From the NCBI GenBank assembly GCA_012800155.1, contig JAAZJX010000048.1, forward strand, positions 1 through 14,998: a DNA stretch of 14,998 nt. Direction: 5' to 3'. The notes beneath the pieces were generated by a model, which was given only the letters and a program-made list of their open reading frames with translations, did no database searches and was not told the origin of the DNA. Source of the DNA: Candidatus Magasanikiibacteriota bacterium. GTDB taxonomy: Bacteria; Patescibacteriota; Patescibacteriia; Magasanikbacterales; UBA922. This document shows positions 6,844 through 13,367 of this stretch, piece by piece. Positions within the stretch are counted from its first letter, which is position 1; every line of letters begins with the position of its first letter. A program made the position numbers and the translations under genes.

Positions 6844-7227
6844 ATGACAGAAAAAAAAATTAATATTTTATTGGTTGAAGACGATGTCTTTTTGGCTAAT
6901 ATTTATAAAACAAAATTTGCTATGGAAGGTTTTGAAGTGGTTCATGCAGAAAATGGTGATTTAGCGATTGTAGAAGCTAATAGAAAAAAACCAGATATTA
7001 TTTTGTTGGATATTTTATTACCCAAGAAAGATGGTTTTGCAGTTTTGACTGAATTAAAAAAAGAAAATTCTGAAGTAAAAGATATTCCAGTTATATTATT
7101 AACCAATTTAGGTCAAAAAGATGATGTAGAAAAAGGTCTAGAAATGGGAGCTGAAGATTATTTAATTAAGGCTCATTTCAAACCCTCAGAAGTGGTAGAA
7201 AAAGTAAGAAAAATTTTAAAAATTTAA
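6844..7227 (+). CDS. Single-domain (CheY-like) response regulator
   Basis: This 127-aa protein is a complete receiver domain with no output domain. The acidic pocket is E12/D13, the phosphoacceptor is D56 (ILLDILLP), the switch threonine is T87 (ILLTN) and the conserved lysine is K109 (DYLIKA). Such stand-alone receivers act by protein contact after phosphorylation by a histidine kinase, which is not encoded here. It lies between pilM and the pilin gene, so control of pilus assembly or motility, as with PilG/PilH in other bacteria, is a reasonable inference. It has its own promoter and no Shine-Dalgarno. A 26-bp palindrome is centred near its stop codon. Confidence 0.92.
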   Translation: MTEKKINILLVEDDVFLANIYKTKFAMEGFEVVHAENGDLAIVEANRKKPDIILLDILLPKKDGFAVLTELKKENSEVKDIPVILLTNLGQKDDVEKGLEMGAEDYLIKAHFKPSEVVEKVRKILKI

Positions 7228-7238
7228 ATTTTTAAAAT
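7213..7238 (+). repeat. 26-bp perfect AT palindrome at the receiver stop codon
   Basis: The sequence from 7213 to 7225 (A-T4-A5-T3) is the exact reverse complement of 7226-7238 (A3-T5-A4-T). It contains the TAA stop of the receiver gene (7225-7227) and lies 31 bp before the pilin ATG. It is pure A/T, so chance is more likely than for mixed sequence. It could be a weak stem that protects or attenuates the pilin mRNA. Confidence 0.5.
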
Positions 7239-7254
7239 GATTACAAAAAATAGA

Positions 7255-7263
7255 AAGGGGGTG
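7255..7263 (+). promoter_or_regulatory. Strong Shine-Dalgarno of the pilin gene
   Basis: AAGGGGGTG pairs with the 16S tail over nine positions with one G-U wobble and stands 5 nt before the ATG at 7269. Most other main genes here have no such site, so the pilin is probably highly translated. Confidence 0.75.
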
Positions 7264-7268
7264 AAAAT

Positions 7269-7742
7269 ATGAATAAAAAAGGTTTTACATTGATTGAACT
7301 TTTGGTAGTTATTGCTATCATTGGTTTGTTGTCTACTTTATCTGTTGTTGCTCTTGGTTCTGCTCGTGCAAAATCTCGTGATTCAAAGAGATTGTCTGAT
7401 ATCAAACAAGTACAAACTGCTTTAGAATTATTTTACACTGATCAAGGTAATTATCCTGGAGATACTAATCTTGTTTTAGGTATTGATACAGAGACTAATC
7501 GTGGTATTTGTTTAAATGTTAGTGGTTTTGCTGGTGCTAATTGTGAAAATGCTTATATGGGTTTAGTGCCTAAAGATCCACAAAATTCTGGTTCTTATAT
7601 TTATAATGCATCAGAAGATAAACTGTCTTATACTATTACAGCTCAGTTAGAAAAAGAAATTAATGGTATAGCAGGTACTATTACAGCTACTCCATCTGGT
7701 ATCACAGGTAGTGGTAGTACTGCAGCTCCAGCTGGTGATTAA
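7269..7742 (+). CDS. Type IV pilin-like (prepilin) protein
   Basis: This 157-aa protein has a class III signal peptide: MNKKG then FTLIELLVVIAIIGLL. Cleavage is expected between G5 and F6, and E10 becomes Glu5 of the mature protein, the residue needed for subunit docking. The hydrophobic N-terminal helix (6-28) is followed by the amphipathic segment SRDSKRLSDIKQVQTALELF (36-55) and DQGNYP (58-63), typical of GspG/PilE-like major subunits. C81 and C92 could form a disulfide. The tail (from 143) is small and flexible with G, S, T, A. The substrate is most likely processed by the prepilin peptidase just downstream. It could be a major pilin or a pseudopilin; a strong Shine-Dalgarno and a dedicated terminator favour an abundant subunit. 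Confidence 0.93.
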   Translation: MNKKGFTLIELLVVIAIIGLLSTLSVVALGSARAKSRDSKRLSDIKQVQTALELFYTDQGNYPGDTNLVLGIDTETNRGICLNVSGFAGANCENAYMGLVPKDPQNSGSYIYNASEDKLSYTITAQLEKEINGIAGTITATPSGITGSGSTAAPAGD

Positions 7743-7751
7743 AAAAGTTTA

Positions 7752-7771
7752 TAATCATAAATTTATGATTA
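7752..7771. repeat. 20-bp perfect palindrome after the pilin gene
   Basis: TAATCATAAA (7752-7761) is the exact reverse complement of TTTATGATTA (7762-7771). It abuts the terminator stem. It could be a protein-binding site or add a second stem to the 3' end of the pilin mRNA. Confidence 0.5.
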
Positions 7772-7797
7772 AGCCCTCTTTTAAAAAGAGGGCTTTT
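7771..7797 (+). terminator. Rho-independent terminator of the pilin gene
   Basis: GCCCTCTTT (7773-7781) pairs with AAAGAGGGC (7785-7793) around a 3-nt loop, followed by TTTT. This is the strongest terminator in the window and separates the pilin from the peptidase gene. Confidence 0.92.
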
Positions 7798-7801
7798 GTT
7801 G

Positions 7802-7807
7802 TATAAT
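7802..7807 (+). promoter_or_regulatory. Candidate -10 of the prepilin peptidase gene
   Basis: TATAAT lies just after the pilin terminator, 22 bp before the ATG at 7830. The -35 position falls in the terminator stem and matches poorly. If used, transcription starts near 7814, which excludes the in-frame GTG at 7812 as start codon. Confidence 0.45.
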
Positions 7808-7829
7808 TTTTGTGGTTTTAAATAATTTT

Positions 7830-8606
7830 ATGTTAAACATAATTCAATATATATTAGTTTTTATTTTGGGATTAGCTATTGGTAGTTTTCTCAATGTTTG
7901 TGTTTGGCGCAAGAGAAAAAATATTAGTGTGATTCAAGGAAGATCAATGTGTCCTAATTGTCAGGTGTTTATAAGTTGGTTTGATAATATTCCATTATTA
8001 AGTTTTATTTTATTGCGTGGTAAATGTAGAAAATGTTTTAAAAAAATATCTTGGCAATATCCAATAATAGAATTAATAACCGGACTTTTATTTTTATTTA
8101 TTGCTTGGTGGCATCAGCAACAAAATATTTTTTTAAATTTAGAAATGATTCGTGATTGGTTGATAGTATCTTTTTTAATTTTTATTTTTGTTTATGATCT
8201 TAAATACAAAGAAATTTTGACTTTACCAGTTTGGTTTTTATCAGCTTTATTATTTATTTTTTCTCTTTTTACAGGTTGGAATATTTGGTATAAAATGTTA
8301 ATTGGAGCTTTGGTTGGTAGTGGTTTTTTCTTTTTTCAATATATTATTTCTAAAGGTAAGTGGATTGGTGGTGGTGATGTTCGTTTAGGATTTTTGTTGG
8401 GGATAATTCTAGGTTGGCCAAATATTTTATTAGCTTTGTTTGTTTCTTATATTTTAGGAGCTTTATCAGGTTTATATTTAATAATCAAAAATAAAAAGAA
8501 TATGAAAAGTGAAGTTCCTTTGGGAGTTTATTTAACTATTGGTACTTTTGTAACTATGTTTTGGGGAGAAAAGATTATAAAGTGGTATATTAGTTTTTTA
8601 AAATAA
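7830..8606 (+). CDS. pilD: Prepilin peptidase (leader peptidase / N-methyltransferase)
   Basis: This membrane aspartic protease cuts the leader of type IV prepilins and usually N-methylates the new N-terminus. The 258-aa protein begins with the family hallmark (ILGLAIGSFLNVCVWR, about 12-27). It carries the zinc-binding cysteine pairs of the methylase loop at C41/C44 and C66/C69, and both catalytic aspartates: D123 (VYDLKYKEI) and D183 in the GGGD motif (180-183). Several hydrophobic helices cover 84-96, 110-122, 133-148, 157-172, 186-221 and 232-246, as expected for an inner-membrane enzyme. EVPLGVYL (228-235) occupies the usual PFGPFL position. I chose the ATG at 7830 because a GTG at 7812 would overlap the expected transcription start. 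The neighbouring pilin is its likely substrate. Confidence 0.95.
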   Translation: MLNIIQYILVFILGLAIGSFLNVCVWRKRKNISVIQGRSMCPNCQVFISWFDNIPLLSFILLRGKCRKCFKKISWQYPIIELITGLLFLFIAWWHQQQNIFLNLEMIRDWLIVSFLIFIFVYDLKYKEILTLPVWFLSALLFIFSLFTGWNIWYKMLIGALVGSGFFFFQYIISKGKWIGGGDVRLGFLLGIILGWPNILLALFVSYILGALSGLYLIIKNKKNMKSEVPLGVYLTIGTFVTMFWGEKIIKWYISFLK

Positions 8607-8641
8607 AATATAGAAAATAAATAATAAAAATAAATGATTTT

Positions 8642-10756
8642 ATGGTTAATAAAGATTTACAACAACAAGTAAAAAAACTTCATGAACAAATAGATGATTT
8701 GCGTTATCGTTATCATGTTTTGAATGATCCAGAAGTAACAGATGCTATGTATGAGGGGATGATGGAGGAATTGCGTAAAATTGAAGAACAATATCCCGAA
8801 TTAATTACGGCTGATTCACCAACTCAACGAGTGGCAGGTGAACCTTTGGAAAAATTTGAAAAAGTAATTCATTCTGTTCCTCAATGGTCTTTTAATGATG
8901 CTTTTAATGAAAAAGAGATGGAGGATTGGCAAGATCGTATTTTAAATTATTTAGAAAAACAATTAGGACATAGACCAAAAGATTTAGAATATTGTTGTGA
9001 ATTAAAAATTGATGGTTTGCATATAGTATTGACTTATGAGAATGGTGTACTCAAAACAGCGGCTACTCGTGGTGATGGTAAAGTTGGAGAAAATGTTACT
9101 AATAATATAAAAACAATTCATTCGGTACCTTTACGATTAAGAGAAAAAGTAAGTTTGATAGTTGAAGGAGAAGTTTGGCTTGGTTCAAAAATGTTAGAAA
9201 AATTAAATCAAGAGCGTAAAAAAAATAATGAACCAGAATTTGCTAATCCACGAAACGCAGCTGCTGGAACTATTCGGCAACTTGATCCAAAAATTGTTAG
9301 ACAAAGAAAATTATCTTTGACAGCTTATGATATTTCTTCAGCTGTTATTTTTAATCAAACTGAAAAATCTCATGAAAAACAACAAACTTTTTTAACTTCT
9401 TCGTTAGTTGATGAATTTACTCAAGCTGATGGTTTTATTTCTACTCAAGCTGGAGAATTAGAATATTTAAAACAATTAGGTTTTTTGACAGATAAAAATT
9501 GGCAAGTTTGTAAAAATCTTAATGAGATTTTTGAATTTTATAAAAAAATAGAAAAAATGCGTGATAAATTTGAATTTTGGATTGATGGTATGGTTATCAA
9601 AGTTAATCAAAAAAAATATCAATCAGCTCTTGGATTTACTGGTAAAGCGCCACGCTGGGCAATTGCTTATAAATTTCCTGCTGAACAAGGTAAAACTCAG
9701 ATCAAAGATATTTTTGTTCAAGTTGGTCGTACTGGAGCTTTGACACCAGTAGCTTTTATGGATCCAGTTCAGTTAGCTGGCACCACAGTTACTCATGCGA
9801 CTTTGCATAATTTTGATGAGATTGAGAGATTGGGGGTGAAGATTGGTGATTATGTAATTGTAGAAAAAGCTGGTGATATTATTCCTAAAATAATTAGAGT
9901 TTTGGATAAATTAAGAACTGGAAAAGAAAGAATTTTTGCTGAACCAAAAGTTTGTCCAATCTGTGGTTCAGAAGTAAAAAGATCTTTAATTGGGGGAAAG
10001 GGAAATGAAAAATCAGTAGCTTTGTTTTGCACTAATAAAAAATGTTTTGCCAAAAAATTGGAAAATATTAGACATTTTGTTTCTAAAAACGCTTTTGATG
10101 TTGAGGGTTTGGGAGAAAAAATTGTAGAACAATTGATGAATGAAGGTTTAATAAAAAATGTAGCTGATTTATTTACTCTTGTTAAGGGTGATATAAAAGA
10201 TTTAGAAGGATTTGCTGAAAAGTCTGCTGATAATTTAATTGAAGCTATTGATCGAGCTAAAACTCAACCTTTGAATCGTTTTATTTATGCTCTGGGTATT
10301 CGGCATGTGGGTGAAGAAACTGCAATTCGTTTAGCTAAACATTTTGGAACATTAAAAAAAATACAAGCAGCGAATTTAGAAGAATTACAAACTGTAAATG
10401 ATGTTGGTCCGCGAGTGGCAGAATCTATTTATAATTGGTTTCAAGATGAAGGAAATAAAAAATTGCTTGAAGATTTATTATACAATGGAGTAATAATAAA
10501 GAATATAGAAAAAGGAATGGGGAATAATAAATTTGAAGGAAAAATATTTGTATTGACTGGAACTTTGGAAACTATGAGTCGGGATGAAGCAGAAGAGAAA
10601 ATTAGAAACTTAGGTGGAAAGATCTCTTCTTCGGTTAGTAAAAATACTAACTATACAATAGTTGGCAAAGAACCGGGAATCAAGTATAATAAAGCTAAGG
10701 AGTTGGGGATAAAAATTTTAAGTGAAAAAGAATTTATAAATTTATTAAATAATTAA
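8642..10756 (+). CDS. ligA: NAD-dependent DNA ligase
   Basis: LigA seals nicks in DNA using NAD+ during replication and repair. The 704-aa protein shows all domains: Ia (1-75, with YRYHVLNDPEVTDAMY), adenylation domain with catalytic K122 in ELKIDG, NPRNAAAG (202-209) and IDGMVIKVN (314-322), OB domain, zinc finger C438/C441/C463/C468, helix-hairpin-helix region (about 485-600) and BRCT (about 630-704). It is about 30 residues longer than the E. coli enzyme; most of the excess is an insertion around 233-270. The KxDG motif is followed by LHI rather than the usual LAI. The start at 8642 fits the family N-terminus; no Shine-Dalgarno is seen. It follows pilD by 35 bp with no obvious promoter, so it may be co-transcribed with it. 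Confidence 0.98.
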   Translation: MVNKDLQQQVKKLHEQIDDLRYRYHVLNDPEVTDAMYEGMMEELRKIEEQYPELITADSPTQRVAGEPLEKFEKVIHSVPQWSFNDAFNEKEMEDWQDRILNYLEKQLGHRPKDLEYCCELKIDGLHIVLTYENGVLKTAATRGDGKVGENVTNNIKTIHSVPLRLREKVSLIVEGEVWLGSKMLEKLNQERKKNNEPEFANPRNAAAGTIRQLDPKIVRQRKLSLTAYDISSAVIFNQTEKSHEKQQTFLTSSLVDEFTQADGFISTQAGELEYLKQLGFLTDKNWQVCKNLNEIFEFYKKIEKMRDKFEFWIDGMVIKVNQKKYQSALGFTGKAPRWAIAYKFPAEQGKTQIKDIFVQVGRTGALTPVAFMDPVQLAGTTVTHATLHNFDEIERLGVKIGDYVIVEKAGDIIPKIIRVLDKLRTGKERIFAEPKVCPICGSEVKRSLIGGKGNEKSVALFCTNKKCFAKKLENIRHFVSKNAFDVEGLGEKIVEQLMNEGLIKNVADLFTLVKGDIKDLEGFAEKSADNLIEAIDRAKTQPLNRFIYALGIRHVGEETAIRLAKHFGTLKKIQAANLEELQTVNDVGPRVAESIYNWFQDEGNKKLLEDLLYNGVIIKNIEKGMGNNKFEGKIFVLTGTLETMSRDEAEEKIRNLGGKISSSVSKNTNYTIVGKEPGIKYNKAKELGIKILSEKEFINLLNN

Positions 10757-10772
10757 TTTTAATTAAAAAAAT

Positions 10773-11507
10773 ATGGATTACAAAAAAACAATTTTGTATT
10801 CAGTAGTAATTTTAGCTGTAGCTTTGGTGGTTGGTCTTTTTATTCATGGTTATGAAATGGGAACCAGAGCCAAAACCAATGGTTTGACCGTAACTGGTTC
10901 AGTAAAGAAAAGTGTGATTGCTGATTTGGGAAAATGGAATGCTTCCTTTACCAATCGAGCTGACATTCGTAATTTAAAACAAACTTTAGAGCAAAATACT
11001 TCTATCAAAACAAAATTAACTAATTATCTAAAAGATTTGGGAATAAAAGAAGAAGATATTAATTTTTTAACTGTGCAAATTAATCCAGTTTATGAACAAT
11101 TAGTTGGTTGGGGTTATACACAAAATATTATTGGTTACAATGTAGTTCAAAATGTAAAAGTTCAAAGCAATGATATTTCAATTATTGAAAAATTATCTGA
11201 TCAAACTACGGATTTATTGAATTTAGGAATTGTACCTGATTATCAAAATACAGAATATTTTTATACTAAATTAAATGAATTACGACCAGAATTATTTGCT
11301 GAAGCTACCAAAGATGCTTATGTGAGAGCAAAAGCAATGGTAAGTGGAACTGGTTCTAAAGTAGGAAATTTAATAAATGCTAAGACAGGGGTGATTCAAA
11401 TTTTACCACCAAATTCTATTGATATTAGTGATTATGGCGCTTATGATTTGAGTACCAAAGAAAAAGAAATATCAGCTACTGTTTCTGTAACTTTTGCTTT
11501 GAAATAA
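10773..11507 (+). CDS. SIMPL-domain (DUF541) membrane-anchored protein
   Basis: This 244-aa protein has a short basic N-terminus and one membrane helix (about 7-25), so most of it should lie outside the membrane. The SIMPL domain covers about 36-244: it opens with GLTVTGSVKKSVIADLGKW, contains NIIGYNVVQNVKV (117-129), and ends with LRPELFAEATKDAYVRAKAM (170-189) and a beta strand EISATVSVTFAL typical of the family. SIMPL proteins are named after a mouse signalling protein; bacterial members (such as YggE and BP26) are envelope proteins of poorly known role, linked in some species to stress. The gene starts 16 bp after ligA and ends at a terminator, so it is probably the last gene of that transcript. 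I cannot assign a substrate or reaction. Confidence 0.88.
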   Translation: MDYKKTILYSVVILAVALVVGLFIHGYEMGTRAKTNGLTVTGSVKKSVIADLGKWNASFTNRADIRNLKQTLEQNTSIKTKLTNYLKDLGIKEEDINFLTVQINPVYEQLVGWGYTQNIIGYNVVQNVKVQSNDISIIEKLSDQTTDLLNLGIVPDYQNTEYFYTKLNELRPELFAEATKDAYVRAKAMVSGTGSKVGNLINAKTGVIQILPPNSIDISDYGAYDLSTKEKEISATVSVTFALK

Positions 11508-11527
11508 TAAAAAAATTAATAAATAAT

Positions 11528-11553
11528 AAAAACTCTGCTTCGGTGGAGTTTTT
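11528..11553. terminator. Terminator with UUCG tetraloop
   Basis: AAAAACTC (11528-11535) pairs with GAGTTTTT (11546-11553). Two T-G/G-T wobbles and a C-G pair close a TTCG tetraloop (11539-11542). It ends the ligA-SIMPL transcript on the plus strand and has A/T tracts on both sides. Confidence 0.85.
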
Positions 11554-11556
11554 CAT

Positions 11557-11585
11557 TTGTCATTTTTTATTTTTTTTGATAAAAT
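11557..11585 (+). promoter_or_regulatory. gatC promoter
   Basis: TTGTCA (11557-11562) and TAAAAT (11580-11585) are spaced by 17 bp, and the -10 is preceded by TGA, giving an extended -10. Transcription should start near 11592, only about 7 nt before the gatC ATG at 11599. Confidence 0.7.
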
Positions 11586-11598
11586 ATATTTAGAAAAT

Positions 11599-11904
11599 AT
11601 GAAATTAACTTTAAAAGAAATTGAAAAAATTGCTACTTTGGCACGATTGAATTTATCTGCTGAAGAAAAGAAAATGTACACTGAACAATTATCAGTTATT
11701 TTTGATTATATAGAAATGTTAAATGAAGTAAACACAGATCAAGTTTCAGAAACTTATCAAGTAACAGGTTTGAAGGATGTTGTTCGAGAAGATGAAGTAG
11801 CTTTTTGGGAAGAAGAAGATAAACAAAAATTAATAAATAATTTTCCTGATAAAATGGGAAATTTACTCAAAGTAAAAGCAGTATTTGATAATAATGACGA
11901 ATAG
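11599..11904 (+). CDS. gatC: Asp/Glu-tRNA amidotransferase subunit C
   Basis: GatC is the small subunit that stabilises GatA in the GatCAB complex, which converts Glu-tRNA-Gln and/or Asp-tRNA-Asn to the amide forms. The 101-aa protein has the usual opening TLKEIEKIATLARLNLSAEE (4-23), the middle segment LNEVNTDQV and the C-terminal DVVREDEVAF. The end (FPDKMGNLLKVKAVF) takes the place of the common GYFKVPKVL-like tail. The ATG at 11599 is chosen because an upstream in-frame TTG at 11557 lies in the promoter and would add 14 residues foreign to the family. gatA follows after 28 bp, and both are probably co-transcribed. gatB is not in the window. Confidence 0.93.
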   Translation: MKLTLKEIEKIATLARLNLSAEEKKMYTEQLSVIFDYIEMLNEVNTDQVSETYQVTGLKDVVREDEVAFWEEEDKQKLINNFPDKMGNLLKVKAVFDNNDE

Positions 11905-11932
11905 AATATAAGTTGAATAAAGTATTTATTTT

Positions 11933-13351
11933 ATGAATATAAATGAATTGACAATTAAAGAGTGTTACGATGGTTTAAAAAAAGGTGATTTTACTAGTGT
12001 AGAACTTACTCAGGCTTGTTTAGCGCAAATAAAAAAACGCAATAAAGAACTTAATGCTTTTATTTCAGTTTTTGAAAAAGAAGCTTTGGTTGAAGCAGAG
12101 AGAGCAGATGAAATGATTAAATCTGGTAAGCAACAAATTTTAACAGGAATTCCATTTTGTGTAAAAGATTCAATTTCTACCAAAGATGGATTATCAACAG
12201 CTGCTGCAAAAATTTTAAGTAATTATGTTCCACCGTTTGATGCTACGGTGATTAGAAAGATTCGTGAACAAGGAGCTGTTTTAATTGGTAAAAATAATTG
12301 TGATACTTTTGGTCATGGAGCTAGTAATGAAAATAGTATGTATGGACCAGTAAAAAATCCACATGATATTAAACGAGTTTCTGGTGGTTCGTCTGGTGGA
12401 ACAGCAGTTGCTATTGCAGATAATATGGCAATTTTTGGGATTGCTGAGGATACTGGAGGCTCAATTCGTCAACCAGCTGCTTTTTGTGGAGTTGTAGGTT
12501 TACGACCAAGTTATGGAATAAATTCTCGTTTTGGTGTTATGCCTATGGCAAGTTCTTTTGATACTGTTGGACCAATCACCAAATCAGTTACTGATGCCAA
12601 AATTATTCAAGAAATAATAGCAGGACAAGATTTTTTAGACGCTACAACTGTTGAAGTAAAAAATAAAAAATTAAAAGTAAAAAATAAAAAATTAAAAGTT
12701 GGTATTCCTCAAGAATATTTTGAGATTGAAGGAATAGATGAAGAAGTTAAAAAAATTATTGAAAATAAAATTAAAGAAATTTCAAAAAATAAAGATTTAG
12801 AAATTGTTTCAGTTAGTTTGCCAATGACTAAGTATGCTATTCCAGTTTATTATATTATTGTATCAAGTGAAGATAGTTCAAACTTGGCTCGGATTGATGC
12901 TATTCGTTATGGTGAAAGAAAAGAAGGATCAGATTTATACAATGTTTATGCCCAGAGTCGAGCAGAAGGTATGAATGAAGAAGTAAAAAGAAGAATTATG
13001 ATAGGGACTTGTGCTTTGTCAGCTGATTATTATGATATTTCTTTTCGTAAGGCGCAAAAAGTTCGGACTTTGATTATTCAAGATTTTGAAAAAGTTTTTC
13101 AAGAAGTAGATTTACTGATAACTCCAACTACACCAACTCCAGCTTTTAAGCTTGGAGAAAAGAAAGATGATATTTTATCTATGTATTTAGCAGATATTTT
13201 TGTTTCACCAGCAGCTGTAGCTGGTTTACCAGCAATTTCTATTCCTGTTGGTTTGACCAAGAAAAAATTGCCAGTAGGTATGCAAATAATTGGATCAAGA
13301 TTGGAAGATGAAAAACTTTTAAGTTTTTCTAATTTAATTATTAATTATTAA
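11933..13351 (+). CDS. gatA: Asp/Glu-tRNA amidotransferase subunit A
   Basis: GatA is the glutaminase of GatCAB; it frees ammonia from glutamine, which reaches the GatB site through a tunnel. The 472-aa protein is an amidase-signature enzyme with the full Ser-cisSer-Lys triad: K78 (CVKDS), S153 in GGSSGG and S177 in DTGGSIRQP. RPSYGINSRFGVMPMASSFD (191-210) and LARIDAIRYG are further family landmarks, and the C-terminus ends at GMQIIG...EDEKLLSFSNLI. A lysine-rich linker at 242-255 is made by two identical 21-bp repeats. The sequence VSSEDSSNLAR replaces the more usual APAEASSNLAR-type motif. No Shine-Dalgarno is present; expression likely comes from the gatC promoter. Confidence 0.97.
   Translation: MNINELTIKECYDGLKKGDFTSVELTQACLAQIKKRNKELNAFISVFEKEALVEAERADEMIKSGKQQILTGIPFCVKDSISTKDGLSTAAAKILSNYVPPFDATVIRKIREQGAVLIGKNNCDTFGHGASNENSMYGPVKNPHDIKRVSGGSSGGTAVAIADNMAIFGIAEDTGGSIRQPAAFCGVVGLRPSYGINSRFGVMPMASSFDTVGPITKSVTDAKIIQEIIAGQDFLDATTVEVKNKKLKVKNKKLKVGIPQEYFEIEGIDEEVKKIIENKIKEISKNKDLEIVSVSLPMTKYAIPVYYIIVSSEDSSNLARIDAIRYGERKEGSDLYNVYAQSRAEGMNEEVKRRIMIGTCALSADYYDISFRKAQKVRTLIIQDFEKVFQEVDLLITPTTPTPAFKLGEKKDDILSMYLADIFVSPAAVAGLPAISIPVGLTKKKLPVGMQIIGSRLEDEKLLSFSNLIINY
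12656..12697 (+). repeat. In-frame 21-bp tandem duplication in gatA
   Basis: Two identical 21-bp units (12656-12676 and 12677-12697) encode VKNKKLK twice. The repeat sits in the linker after the amidase core motifs, so it changes spacing without touching catalytic residues. It is A-rich and prone to slippage. Confidence 0.9.
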
Positions 13352-13367
13352 TTATTTTTTATTATTT

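Noticed and set aside
7812..7829. GTG start for prepilin peptidase
   Set aside because: It lies before or at the expected transcription start of the TATAAT at 7802, and the ATG at 7830 gives the normal N-terminus.
11557..11598. TTG start for gatC
   Set aside because: It overlaps the -35 element; the extra 14 residues are not GatC-like, and the ATG at 11599 matches the family start.
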